Part shown: piece after piece, positions 27,220 through 36,065 of the stretch
How positions within the stretch are numbered: the stretch's first letter is position 1
Layout of the letters: the number at the start of each line of letters is the position of its first letter
Source: Clostridiales bacterium
GTDB taxonomy: Bacteria; Bacillota; Clostridia; Christensenellales; Borkfalkiaceae
Reading direction: 5' to 3'
Length of the DNA: 64,000 bases
Assembly: GCA_015071005.1 (NCBI GenBank)
Contig: SVIG01000001.1
Span: 186,001-250,000 of the forward strand
Program-made: the position numbers and the translations under genes
Notes under the pieces: model-generated
Seen by the model: only the letters and a program-made list of their open reading frames with translations
Database searches by the model: none
Told to the model about the DNA's origin: nothing

Positions 27220-27249
27220 ATTATACAACTTTTCCAACAAGAATGTCAA
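27220..27249 (-). promoter_or_regulatory. Promoter of the esterase gene
   Basis: On the minus strand TTGACA (27244-27249), 18 bp, then TATAAT (27220-27225). It overlaps the tail of the terminator of the upstream gene. Confidence 0.82.
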
Positions 27250-27288
27250 TAAAAAAGCCTGCGCTTTTTGAAAAGTCGCAGGCTTTAT
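27249..27288 (-). terminator. Terminator after the Gfo/Idh oxidoreductase gene
   Basis: A 10-bp stem (27254-27263 with 27277-27286), 13-base loop, followed by a T run on the minus strand. It ends the long ABC-transporter operon. Confidence 0.8.
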
Positions 27289-27291
27289 CTT

Positions 27292-28572
27292 TTATTTAAG
27301 CTCTACAATACTCCCCGTTTTGCGGCTTTCTTCCGCACCGTAAACAAGGAAATGGCTTGCCATGGAATCGTGCAAGAAGGTGATGGACGAAGAGGTTTCC
27401 TCGCCGTTTAAGTAGCGCACTAAATCGTGCATAATCCCATAGTCGCCGCCACAATGTCCGCCGTATTTTGCACGGTTGACAACCTTTTTCGATACGTCGA
27501 TAATTTCTTCTTTGTAAGAAACGTTTTCTTTGTCATAGGTACGGTAAATAAAGCGGTGTTCTTCCAATTTCCCCTCAATCTCTCCCTTCGTACCGACGAT
27601 ATGAATATATCGATCGGGACGACAAGAGGCACAAGAAAGAGTAAACGCCACCACACGCCCGTCTTCAAAATCAACGATCACGTTTTGTCTATCCACGATA
27701 TCCCCGCCGCAATCATACGCGCATTTTCCGTAAATATCCTTCTTTAAGAATTCCAATCTTTCCTCCGCCGTAATCTCATTATACGGCTTATTTAAGGAAT
27801 CCCACACTAAAAACGGCATTGTATCGTGACGGTAGTTTAAGTTCATCGCACTCGAATCGCAATCCTTTTCAAAAGGACAGTTATAGCAATAGTCCGTTGC
27901 CCCCTTAGGTTTGTTTTGAGGATTGTAAATACGTCTATGTGCAAAACTTGAAACGCGCGTCGGCTTGCTGTCTGCGTTTAGCCAACAAATCAAGTCCATA
28001 TCGTGGCAACATTTTGCAAGCAAAATCGGGCTCGTACATTCTTCTTCGCTGCGCCATTTACCGCGCACGTAGCTCGAAAGATAATGCGGAAGCCAAACGT
28101 GCTCGTTCATCTCCATCGACGTAATTTCGCCCAGTTTCCCGTCTTCAATCATCATTTTGATTGTCTTGTAGAAAGGACTGTAACGCAAAACGTGACAAAC
28201 GAACACCTTACAGCCGTTCTCGTTTGCCAAGCGGTAAATCTCCGTCAATTCGTCTTTCTTTGCCACAATCGGCTTTTCAATCAGCATATTGTGCTTGGAT
28301 TTAAGGATTTCCACCGCCGTTTGATAATGCAGCTGCTCCATCGTTGCGTTTGCTACAATGTCCGCTTCCAAGCCCGATGCAAGAAAATCTGAAAAAGAGG
28401 TAAACACCTGTTTTTCCGAAAGTTTGTATCTTTCCCTTGCCACCTTTAATTTGTATTCGTTCGGGTCAATGACCGCAACGACTTCCATTTCCTCGGGTTC
28501 GTCCAAGGAATAGTCCGCGTACACCTGACCGCGATTGCCGTATCCCACAACAGCCAACTTAATCTTTTTCAT
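27292..28572 (-). CDS. Gfo/Idh/MocA family NAD(P)-dependent oxidoreductase
   Basis: A 426-aa protein. The Rossmann motif VVGYGNRG (residues 8-15) is at the N terminus and the family EKP motif lies in NMLIEKPIVAKKDE. A C-terminal beta-sheet domain binds the sugar or inositol substrate. CHDMDLICW matches the conserved H-D-L catalytic region. Between residues about 225 and 245 there is a cysteine group, CYNCPFEKDC, plus others (CGGD, CASC), unusual for the family. It is co-directional with the ABC-transporter genes 64 bp upstream and probably processes the imported sugar or polyol. Confidence 0.88.
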   Translation of the reverse strand: MKKIKLAVVGYGNRGQVYADYSLDEPEEMEVVAVIDPNEYKLKVARERYKLSEKQVFTSFSDFLASGLEADIVANATMEQLHYQTAVEILKSKHNMLIEKPIVAKKDELTEIYRLANENGCKVFVCHVLRYSPFYKTIKMMIEDGKLGEITSMEMNEHVWLPHYLSSYVRGKWRSEEECTSPILLAKCCHDMDLICWLNADSKPTRVSSFAHRRIYNPQNKPKGATDYCYNCPFEKDCDSSAMNLNYRHDTMPFLVWDSLNKPYNEITAEERLEFLKKDIYGKCAYDCGGDIVDRQNVIVDFEDGRVVAFTLSCASCRPDRYIHIVGTKGEIEGKLEEHRFIYRTYDKENVSYKEEIIDVSKKVVNRAKYGGHCGGDYGIMHDLVRYLNGEETSSSITFLHDSMASHFLVYGAEESRKTGSIVELK

Positions 28573-28596
28573 ATTTTTCTACTCGTTTTCATCAAG

Positions 28597-28626
28597 CGGC
28601 AAGGGGAAATGACTCCCCTTGCGCCG
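28597..28626 (-). other. Intergenic RNA hairpin without T run
   Basis: A stem of about 9 bp (28598-28607 with 28614-28622) between the surface protein gene and the oxidoreductase gene. Without a T run it is more likely an mRNA processing or stabilising hairpin, or a weak attenuator, than a terminator. Confidence 0.5.
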
Positions 28627-28635
28627 TCATATTTT

Positions 28636-30780
28636 TTATCTTTCGTTCTCTTTTTTCTTGCAAGCGAGCAACGCGCACGCACCAGCAACCAAGCCTACCG
28701 TTGCGCTCAAACCCACGATAGAGCCACAGCCTTTTTCTTTTTTATCGCTTTCTTTTTTGGTCTTTGACAACTTTTCTACGCCGTCGATCGCCGCTACAAA
28801 GTTTGCCACCGCGCTATCCAAATCGTCCTGCGTTTTCGCACTTGCAATTGCGTCCTTTGCCGCCTTGTAAAGTTCGTTGATGCGCATTTGATTTTCCAAG
28901 GAATACTCGTCGAAAATAACGCTTGCTTTTTTCGCATTGATCGCGTCCTTTGCCGCCTGCACGCTGCCGTTTCTCTTTTCATCCACAGCCGCTTTTGCCT
29001 CTTCTACAAGCGCGTCCAAATCCGTCTTATTGTCTACAAGCTCCATACTCTCAAACGCGCCGCTAAGAATCAACTCAACGTCAATTACCCCTACCGTGTA
29101 CGCGTTCAACTCATTTTTTGCCGCTTCCACGTAGCTTGCCTTGGTCGTAAGAACGTCCACCGTAGCTTTGAACGTCGTCGCCGCGTTTTCAATTTCCTCT
29201 TCCGTTCTCGCGTCGATAACCGCCTGCAGCGCCACCGCTTTCGCCGCATCGAAAAGTTCCTTTTCTTCGCTCAAATATACAACGTCTTGCAAGTAGGTTT
29301 TTATCGTTTCGTTTGCGCTTGCTTTGACGGGCGCAAGCTCTTCGTCTGCGTACTGCGCCGCCGTTTTTAATTTGTCAATTTCCGCTTTAACGGCCGAAAT
29401 AACGTCTTCCAAAGCGTCCTTGCTTTCCGCGTTTTCAATATCTGAAAGCGCCGTAGCTACGTATTGCAAACGCTGCGTTTCTTCCGCCGCACGGAAATAA
29501 CCTTCTTCCGCTTTATAGTTTTCTACGTCCACTTTCGCCGCCGCAATCACGTCCGTCTTGGGCAAAATTGCGTCGAGTGTACTTGTATAAGCGTCGAAAA
29601 TTACGTCCACCGCGGATACCGAGTCTGCGCTTGCAACCTCTTCTTTCACGTCTTCAAGCAACTCGTTCATATTCGCCACGTCCGCGCTAAAATAATCCGC
29701 ATCCGCTTTTGCTTGGCGATATTCGTTCATCTCAGCTATCTTCACTTCTTTATACTCTTCCAAGAGCATAAAACCTTTTTCCGTTTTTACAAACGTCATA
29801 TCAGTTTGCGTTTGATAGGTGATGAAAACCGTATTAGGACTATTGATAATCGTCAAATCTTCCATTGCACGAGCAGGGAAACGAGTACCCTTGGGAATGG
29901 TGATCGTTTCGCATTCTTCTTCGGGAATGGTAATCGCAAAGGAATAATAGCCTTTTCCTGCTTCACCCAAGTTGTAAAGCCCGTAATATTTCACCAAATC
30001 ATCTTGACCGTTAATCAAAATAGTTTCCTTGTAATCGGGCGCGTAATGATATTGATGGTTCGAGTTTCCAACAAGCTGCGTACCGTCGCCCAAGAAGTCA
30101 TCCCCTTTGAGCGAAACGCCGACGTACGCCGTCGCGCCGTCCCAGCCTTGCGTAATCTTCAAGTCTTCTACGTCCGTTTTACCGTTCGTTTCACGGCTAT
30201 ACGCAACAATGGACGACACCGATTCATACGCAACCGCCGCACGATAAACAATCGGATTTTCCGCACCCGTAAAATAGCTATAACCAGGGAAACAGAAGCC
30301 TTCTTTCACGCTAACCGTGCTTTGTGGAAATTGCACTTCGCCGTTACTATACGCCGCCTTCCAAATTTCGGGATCGGCGTGACAATGCACACGCACGAGA
30401 TTTTGCGGTTCGTTCGTACCGTAAGCAAGCGCTTCCTTCCACAAACCCGTACAGCCAAGCTCTTTCAACGTCTTTTCGCCGACCATAACGTTATCGAAAA
30501 AACCAAATTCCTGCAAAATGCTCGTCAAATTTTCCACGGCGAAGTTTTCGCTAACGCCAACGTAGTCCGTTTGCGGAAGGGTGATTAAAATATTAAACTT
30601 CCCATTGTCCACGTCCTCGTTATTGATTTGCAGCATCATCGGAGTATCGACAACGGTGTATTCCACCGCCGTCGTTTCTTCGGCACTTGCCACCGTATTT
30701 CCGTTTGCCGCAACGCCGCCCGCAAAAGCAATACAAGCCACCGCCGCAAAACCAAGGATAAATTTCTTCATTCTCGTCAT
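28636..30780 (-). CDS. Secreted, C-terminally anchored protein with helical repeats
   Basis: A 714-aa exported protein. After the signal peptide (ending near ASAEE) come about 300 residues resembling a NEAT-like or cell-wall-binding beta domain. A long series of three-helix FIVAR-type repeats follows at about 360-670 (for example AKAAVDEKRNGSVQAAKDAI). The end is KKEKGCGSIVGLSATV, a hydrophobic segment and KKKENER. This matches the C-terminal pattern of the surface protein at 3587-5416 (GCG before a helix, then a basic tail). The start at 30780 has GGAGG eight bases upstream. It is co-transcribed with the ABC transporter genes and may capture or display the substrate. Confidence 0.8.
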   Translation of the reverse strand: MTRMKKFILGFAAVACIAFAGGVAANGNTVASAEETTAVEYTVVDTPMMLQINNEDVDNGKFNILITLPQTDYVGVSENFAVENLTSILQEFGFFDNVMVGEKTLKELGCTGLWKEALAYGTNEPQNLVRVHCHADPEIWKAAYSNGEVQFPQSTVSVKEGFCFPGYSYFTGAENPIVYRAAVAYESVSSIVAYSRETNGKTDVEDLKITQGWDGATAYVGVSLKGDDFLGDGTQLVGNSNHQYHYAPDYKETILINGQDDLVKYYGLYNLGEAGKGYYSFAITIPEEECETITIPKGTRFPARAMEDLTIINSPNTVFITYQTQTDMTFVKTEKGFMLLEEYKEVKIAEMNEYRQAKADADYFSADVANMNELLEDVKEEVASADSVSAVDVIFDAYTSTLDAILPKTDVIAAAKVDVENYKAEEGYFRAAEETQRLQYVATALSDIENAESKDALEDVISAVKAEIDKLKTAAQYADEELAPVKASANETIKTYLQDVVYLSEEKELFDAAKAVALQAVIDARTEEEIENAATTFKATVDVLTTKASYVEAAKNELNAYTVGVIDVELILSGAFESMELVDNKTDLDALVEEAKAAVDEKRNGSVQAAKDAINAKKASVIFDEYSLENQMRINELYKAAKDAIASAKTQDDLDSAVANFVAAIDGVEKLSKTKKESDKKEKGCGSIVGLSATVGLVAGACALLACKKKENER

Positions 30781-30793
30781 TTCTTTATCCTCC

Positions 30794-32461
30794 TTATTTT
30801 CTCGGCCAACCTTCGTCCGATTTCAAATTCTCGTTCGTGACCACACCGCCGTCCTGCAAACCGCCAAAGACGTCGCGCATTTCTTCTACGTCGCCAACGT
30901 AGAGCGCGTAGCTATATTCAAGCGGTACGAAGTTCACCATTTTACGAATGATTGCAGGGTTGATATAGCTATAATTGAAGGTCGCGTAGCTGGGAATAAT
31001 TTCCGATTCGTCGAATTGGAAAAACTCTTTATAATATCTCGTGTTTTCCGTTTCGTTAAAATAATTGGTGGAAATTTGTCCGCGCGACGCGATATATCTA
31101 TCCGCATTCGGCATCAAGATCCCTACGCCAAATTTGTTTTCGTTGACAAACGCACACCAACCGTCAATAACGTTTCGACCTTTCAACGCATAGAAATATT
31201 CGCCGCTCACTTCCCCTCGAGGCGAGGTCCTTTCTTGCGATCTACCGTTTTGCGCGCTGATATTTTTATCGAAAATCGTGCCCTGTCTCGTTTCGCAATA
31301 GAAATAGTTCAAGGGATACACGAAATAGGTCGCGGGCGTTTCTTGGCTGCTTACCGCCACGTCCTCCAAGTTAATAAACTGCGAGAAATCGGTGTAGCGG
31401 TTGTCTACCACCAACGCGCCGTCCTTGAAATAATAGGTAACTTCAATATACCCGTTCGCCTGAATATTCGTGAAGAAGAACCATTCCTGCCCCTTCATTT
31501 TGATGTACAAATAATCTTCTTTATAGACGTAGTCTATAATTTGCGGCGTATGCCCGCCGTAGTCACCGCATTGAATCGGGTTATAGATGGGCTTGCCGTT
31601 GGTAAGACCTTGATAGTAAGAATCCTTATCCTCGGGATCGTAATCGGGTTTATAACCGTTTTCTTCCTGCACCAACGAATAATAGGAAGGCTGAATTTCA
31701 CGACCCAAGTCGCAAATATTGACAAGGTTTACCCTTTCCTTGCTTACCTGGTATACGAAATCGGGGTCAACGTCGCGATCGACGCAAATATTCCCGTCGC
31801 TATCCATATATTCGTAGATGTCCGCGTCGGTGCGTTCAAGATAGGAAATACAGCCGCCGTAATAGGGCGAAGTGCCAAGCACCGTCGCGCCGTCCGTGAT
31901 ATACATATCCTCTTTCGTGACAATCTTACGGTCGGAAATACCCAACGACTTAAACTTAAACGTGCCGTCCTTCGTGTCGTCTACGTTTTGGAAGGAAATC
32001 GTGCTAATCGTCTTATCAAACGCACCGCGCGCACCAACTCTGTACGCGTCCAAAAACGTCGTAAATTCCGTATCGTTCGCTTCAATATAGAATTTTTCGG
32101 AATTGATGACGGTGGGATTTTCATTGCTATAATAATTGATATAGCCCACCAAATTTACATCCGTTTCAATTTCCATTTTCAAATAGTTCTTGCCGCCGAT
32201 ATTGCTATATACGTCGTACACAACGTTGCCGTTTTCCTCGGGAACGTCGGGATTATACGCATTCAAGTTCACCGTATCGCCGTCCGTATAAATCGGTGTA
32301 AAGGAATAGGATTCCGCCGTATAACCGGGCAAACCGCTTTGCGTAGAAGAACCCGAATCGTTGTTACCGCCGTCCGACGAGCTCGACCCACAAGCGTAGG
32401 ACGAGCCAATCATACCGACTAAAAGTAAACAAATAAGTTTTTTCAAAGAATGCTTATTCAT
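30794..32461 (-). CDS. Lipoprotein of unknown function in the ABC transporter operon
   Basis: A 555-aa lipoprotein with lipobox IGSSYACGSS and a Ser/Asp/Asn linker. The body is beta-rich with many aromatic residues (YINYYSNENPTVINSEKF, FYCETRQGTIFDKN) and looks like a carbohydrate-binding or glycan-processing module, but no family or catalytic motif is recognised. Its ATG overlaps the stop of the preceding lipoprotein gene (ATGAATAA), so the two are translationally coupled. Confidence 0.77.
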   Translation of the reverse strand: MNKHSLKKLICLLLVGMIGSSYACGSSSSDGGNNDSGSSTQSGLPGYTAESYSFTPIYTDGDTVNLNAYNPDVPEENGNVVYDVYSNIGGKNYLKMEIETDVNLVGYINYYSNENPTVINSEKFYIEANDTEFTTFLDAYRVGARGAFDKTISTISFQNVDDTKDGTFKFKSLGISDRKIVTKEDMYITDGATVLGTSPYYGGCISYLERTDADIYEYMDSDGNICVDRDVDPDFVYQVSKERVNLVNICDLGREIQPSYYSLVQEENGYKPDYDPEDKDSYYQGLTNGKPIYNPIQCGDYGGHTPQIIDYVYKEDYLYIKMKGQEWFFFTNIQANGYIEVTYYFKDGALVVDNRYTDFSQFINLEDVAVSSQETPATYFVYPLNYFYCETRQGTIFDKNISAQNGRSQERTSPRGEVSGEYFYALKGRNVIDGWCAFVNENKFGVGILMPNADRYIASRGQISTNYFNETENTRYYKEFFQFDESEIIPSYATFNYSYINPAIIRKMVNFVPLEYSYALYVGDVEEMRDVFGGLQDGGVVTNENLKSDEGWPRK

Positions 32462-35150
32462 GTGCTACCCCCGTTTCAATGCTTACAACACGGATGGCAA
32501 TTTCCGTGCCTTCGAATTGCAAAACCGTCTTGCCAAGATACAAGTTCGCAAAGTTCGCGGGAACTTCAATTTCAAGCGTAGACCATTCGTATTCTTGCAT
32601 TTTGCTATCGATTGTAAGCCTGTAATTTTCCATTGCCGGCAAGCTATCGACGTCCGGGTTTCCTGCTTCCTTCTTTGCAAAATAGAGATGGAAATTCAGC
32701 TTAGAAACCTCCGTCTTGTTTTGATATACAATCTTGACCTTCGTCGTTTCCGTCATAAGCACGTTGTACGTCGTATGCGGAGGAATAATGTGTCCGTTAT
32801 CGCGCGTAATGCCGATATACATAGACGCGCTCAAAAGCGCCGCGCCTGCACTCTTTGTAAAGATAGAAGCCTGCAATTTTTCGTCGTATTGGTATGCGCC
32901 GCCGCTATACCAATCCGCCCAGCCCTTATAAACGGGCGCATAAGAACCGTAATAAGGCAAGCTCGTTTCGCCCGCTTCATAGCGGATTTCGCGAATCAAT
33001 ACGCTGCCGGTTCCCTCAAAGGTCAATCTTACCGCTTGCACCGTGCCGCGTTCTTCAAGAATGAAGGGAAGGTTGACTTCTTTCACTTTGGCAAATTCTT
33101 CTCTATCCAATTCATACTTGTACGGAGTGGTAAATTCGCCGTTAATCTTATATTCCACCGTCACCGCGGTAATATCCGAGCCGTTCGGCAAACGGTAAAC
33201 AAGCGTCGCGCTTGCATAGCCGTCCGTCGTTGCTTCGTACGCCTTATCAGGCGTCGTTACGGACGCACCGCTTTCGTTTACCTTAAAGGATACGCCCGAG
33301 CGGTTGCTATCAAAGAGTACGTCTACCTTGTCGTTGGATTCAAAGCCGTAGCACCACTTGTCGTTCAAGTTGATCCCCACCGTGTCGTAAGGCACAAATT
33401 CGCCAAGGGAAATATCTTCGAATACAATCAAGTTATCCACGCCTACCGACGTATATAAAACTTCAATCGCTTGCAATTCCCCTTCCATAAACGCCTTACC
33501 GTACAGGTTTGCCGAATAGGTCTTGCTAAAATCCATGCGCTTTGCAATTTCCATCGTCGTTTTGACGATAGCGCCCTCTTTATTATACAAGTAAACGGTA
33601 ATTTCATCCCCGTAGCCGTAGTTTTGAAGGGTGACGTTCAAGGTGGTATACGTGTCCAAATCGATGGATTTTCCTTCGGGTACAACTACCTTAAAGCCGC
33701 CTGACGTAACCCCCGTTTTTCTACCCACAATTTCGTTTCCCGCGTAGAAAAGTAAGCCCTGCGTCGAATTATAAATCTTCGCGTTGCCCGTCACTTCGCC
33801 GTCTTCCGCTACGTAGTAGTAATCCTTAGGGAAGGTGAAGCCGAGAGGATTTTCCGCTTGTGCGTCCATCACCTCGTAAATCTTCTCCGGATCCATACCT
33901 TGCGCCGTTTCAATGACTTCCGTTATTTTTTCGCTGTCTTCTACGGGTACTTCGTGATAAATCCCCTCGATTGCCTTAATCAAAAATTCATTCGACAAAT
34001 CGTCTTCGTTGACGTTTTTATAGTTTGCTTGAATACGAAGCGCGCCAAGGAAAGGGGACGTTCCCCAAATGGAATAACCGTTTTTATAAATTTCGTATAA
34101 ATTGAAATCCACGTACGTCCATTCCGCCGTTTCGTCCATTTCGATTTGATCCGCCGTCAAGGTCAATCGTGCGTCAGGTGCGCCCGTATGATTCGGATAG
34201 CAGAAATCTTGCGTATAGTTCGGGCCCGTTTCCGAGTATTTCCCGCCATCGGCATTCAGCATCGTAGTAAAGTAGGCGCATAACGTATCCGCTTTACCCA
34301 AATTCTTAAACCAAACGCGGATAATTTGCGATTTGGAAATATCGAACGGCATAGAAACCTCGACGTACGGATCGCCGTAGCTGGGCGAGTAGCCAAAGTT
34401 CACGTAGGTGCAGTTTTCTTCCTTCGCGCCCGTGGAATAATTGGTCGTCACCGTGTACTCTTCCACCCAACCTTCTTCGTCGATAAGGTTGCCTTTCGCA
34501 TCCATACCGTAAGAGCCGATATAGGACGCAAGATAATTGGAAAGACCGCCGGAAGAAAGTTCCCCATCTTCCACGCAATCGCTCAAATACAGCCCTTCCG
34601 AGCACTTGATATAGACGCTCGAATCTTGGGATACCGGTTCAAGATAATCGTAAGGAATTTCATACTCCTCGTTTACAAACGAACCAAGATATTTATACCC
34701 ATCGGCAAGGGTTGCGTCCTCTTCCAAGAATTCCCCCTTAAAGACAAGGTCGGATTTCTCGAAAACGCCGTTGACGTAGTAGCTCACGGTGTATTGCTCT
34801 ACCCATTTTGCATAGAGCGTCATATCTTCCTGTGCGCGGCCGTTCTTGAAATCCCAAGCCTGCGTACATTCCGCGTCGATATACCAGCCGTAAAGCTGCA
34901 AATTCGTGGGATTATCTTCGGTAATAAGCGCTTTCGGGCGGGAAACACGTTTCCCTACCTCTACCGTCTTATCCTTAACCACGTTTGTTTGGAGCGTCGT
35001 GTTTACGTCAAATTTTACGGTGACCGTTGTCGGCGCGGCGGAGCCGTTATCCGAGCCCTTGTCCTTGCCACCGCACGCCGTCATCACGCCGCCGATGCCC
35101 GCCAATAAAAAGACGGAGCATACGCCTGCAATCCATTTTTTAAGTTTCAT
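32454..35150 (-). CDS. Large lipoprotein with InlB-type repeat, probable carbohydrate-binding
   Basis: An 898-aa lipoprotein. The ATG at 35150 is preferred over an upstream TTG because GGGGG lies eight bases before it. The lipobox is GVMTACGGKD. At about 45-115 lies an InlB/Listeria-Bacteroides-type repeat (NLQLYGWYIDAECTQAWDF ... MTLYAKW). Several jelly-roll-like beta modules follow, each of the type seen in CBMs (TYTTLNVTLQNYGYGDEITV, TTYNVLMTETTKVKIVYQNK). It follows the second permease gene by 15 bp. It probably binds polysaccharide at the cell surface and passes it to the ABC importer. Confidence 0.8.
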   Translation of the reverse strand: MKLKKWIAGVCSVFLLAGIGGVMTACGGKDKGSDNGSAAPTTVTVKFDVNTTLQTNVVKDKTVEVGKRVSRPKALITEDNPTNLQLYGWYIDAECTQAWDFKNGRAQEDMTLYAKWVEQYTVSYYVNGVFEKSDLVFKGEFLEEDATLADGYKYLGSFVNEEYEIPYDYLEPVSQDSSVYIKCSEGLYLSDCVEDGELSSGGLSNYLASYIGSYGMDAKGNLIDEEGWVEEYTVTTNYSTGAKEENCTYVNFGYSPSYGDPYVEVSMPFDISKSQIIRVWFKNLGKADTLCAYFTTMLNADGGKYSETGPNYTQDFCYPNHTGAPDARLTLTADQIEMDETAEWTYVDFNLYEIYKNGYSIWGTSPFLGALRIQANYKNVNEDDLSNEFLIKAIEGIYHEVPVEDSEKITEVIETAQGMDPEKIYEVMDAQAENPLGFTFPKDYYYVAEDGEVTGNAKIYNSTQGLLFYAGNEIVGRKTGVTSGGFKVVVPEGKSIDLDTYTTLNVTLQNYGYGDEITVYLYNKEGAIVKTTMEIAKRMDFSKTYSANLYGKAFMEGELQAIEVLYTSVGVDNLIVFEDISLGEFVPYDTVGINLNDKWCYGFESNDKVDVLFDSNRSGVSFKVNESGASVTTPDKAYEATTDGYASATLVYRLPNGSDITAVTVEYKINGEFTTPYKYELDREEFAKVKEVNLPFILEERGTVQAVRLTFEGTGSVLIREIRYEAGETSLPYYGSYAPVYKGWADWYSGGAYQYDEKLQASIFTKSAGAALLSASMYIGITRDNGHIIPPHTTYNVLMTETTKVKIVYQNKTEVSKLNFHLYFAKKEAGNPDVDSLPAMENYRLTIDSKMQEYEWSTLEIEVPANFANLYLGKTVLQFEGTEIAIRVVSIETGVAHE

Positions 35151-35165
35151 GTAGGTTTCCCCCAA

Positions 35166-36065
35166 TTATAATTTTAAGCCCGCGGCAAATTCACCGCTCT
35201 TGAAGTACTTCATCGAGATAATCGTTGTGATAATGAGCGGGAAGGACGAAATAACGTACATTGCGTACGATTCGCCGTACACCGTCGTATCGCTTGAAAC
35301 GAGCGAATGCATCAACGAGGTCAACGTCTGATTTTCTCTCAAAATCAAGCTCGCCCATAAGTATTCGTTGTAGATACTCGAGAAAGAACCGATAAAGTGA
35401 TACAAAATGATCGGGAATGCCAAAGGTATGGTGATTCTCGTAATCAAAATGAAATCGTTCGCGCCGTCCAATCTCGCGCTTTCATAGAGCGATTTCGGCT
35501 GCTGCGAGAAGAAGGTTCTAAACAAGAACATCCCGATTACCTGCCCGCCGCCCACGATCGGCAATAAGTAGCCGACGTAGGTATCGAACATTCCAAAGCT
35601 ATCTCTAATCAACGGCACGAGAATCGGGTAACCGATAATCGAAGGCACGAGCAAAATAGAGATAAATACCATAAAGATAAAGTTCTTGAAATAAAAATCC
35701 TTAAAGGTGAAAATGTACGCAATCAAAATACTGATTACCACCTTCCCAACCGCGCCGACCAACGATACGGCAATCGTCGGGAAATACACGTCCCCAATAA
35801 GACTCCACGCCTTGCCGAAGTTATGCTTCGACGCGTCTATCATAGTAGAAAATTGCGGCAAACCGAATGCGTTCGTACGCACCTGCGTATCCGTTTTCAT
35901 CGAGTTTACAATCGTCAAGAAAAGGGAAAGGAAAGAGAAAATCAAGCAAAAGGTGATAATCGAAATCAAAATCGCTTGCACCCATCCCCTTTCGTGCGGT
36001 TGCATCAATCTGCTCTTCTTTTTAACGGGTTTGGAAATAACGTTATTTTGTTGTTCATTCATCAT
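35166..36065 (-). CDS. Carbohydrate ABC transporter permease (MalG/LacG type)
   Basis: A 299-aa protein with six membrane helices. The EAA loop ESARLDGANDFILITRITIP contacts the ATPase. The short N-terminal cytoplasmic tail and the ending EFAAGLKL are typical of the MalG family. Its ATG overlaps the stop of the first permease (ATGA). No ABC ATPase gene is present in this cluster; such importers often share one (MsmX-like) encoded elsewhere. Confidence 0.92.
   Translation of the reverse strand: MMNEQQNNVISKPVKKKSRLMQPHERGWVQAILISIITFCLIFSFLSLFLTIVNSMKTDTQVRTNAFGLPQFSTMIDASKHNFGKAWSLIGDVYFPTIAVSLVGAVGKVVISILIAYIFTFKDFYFKNFIFMVFISILLVPSIIGYPILVPLIRDSFGMFDTYVGYLLPIVGGGQVIGMFLFRTFFSQQPKSLYESARLDGANDFILITRITIPLAFPIILYHFIGSFSSIYNEYLWASLILRENQTLTSLMHSLVSSDTTVYGESYAMYVISSFPLIITTIISMKYFKSGEFAAGLKL

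Noticed and set aside
30581-32422. Long open frame (about 613 codons) on the plus strand across two minus-strand genes
   Set aside because: It is antisense to a lipoprotein with a coupled start and to the start of the surface-protein gene; no ribosome site and biased antisense composition.
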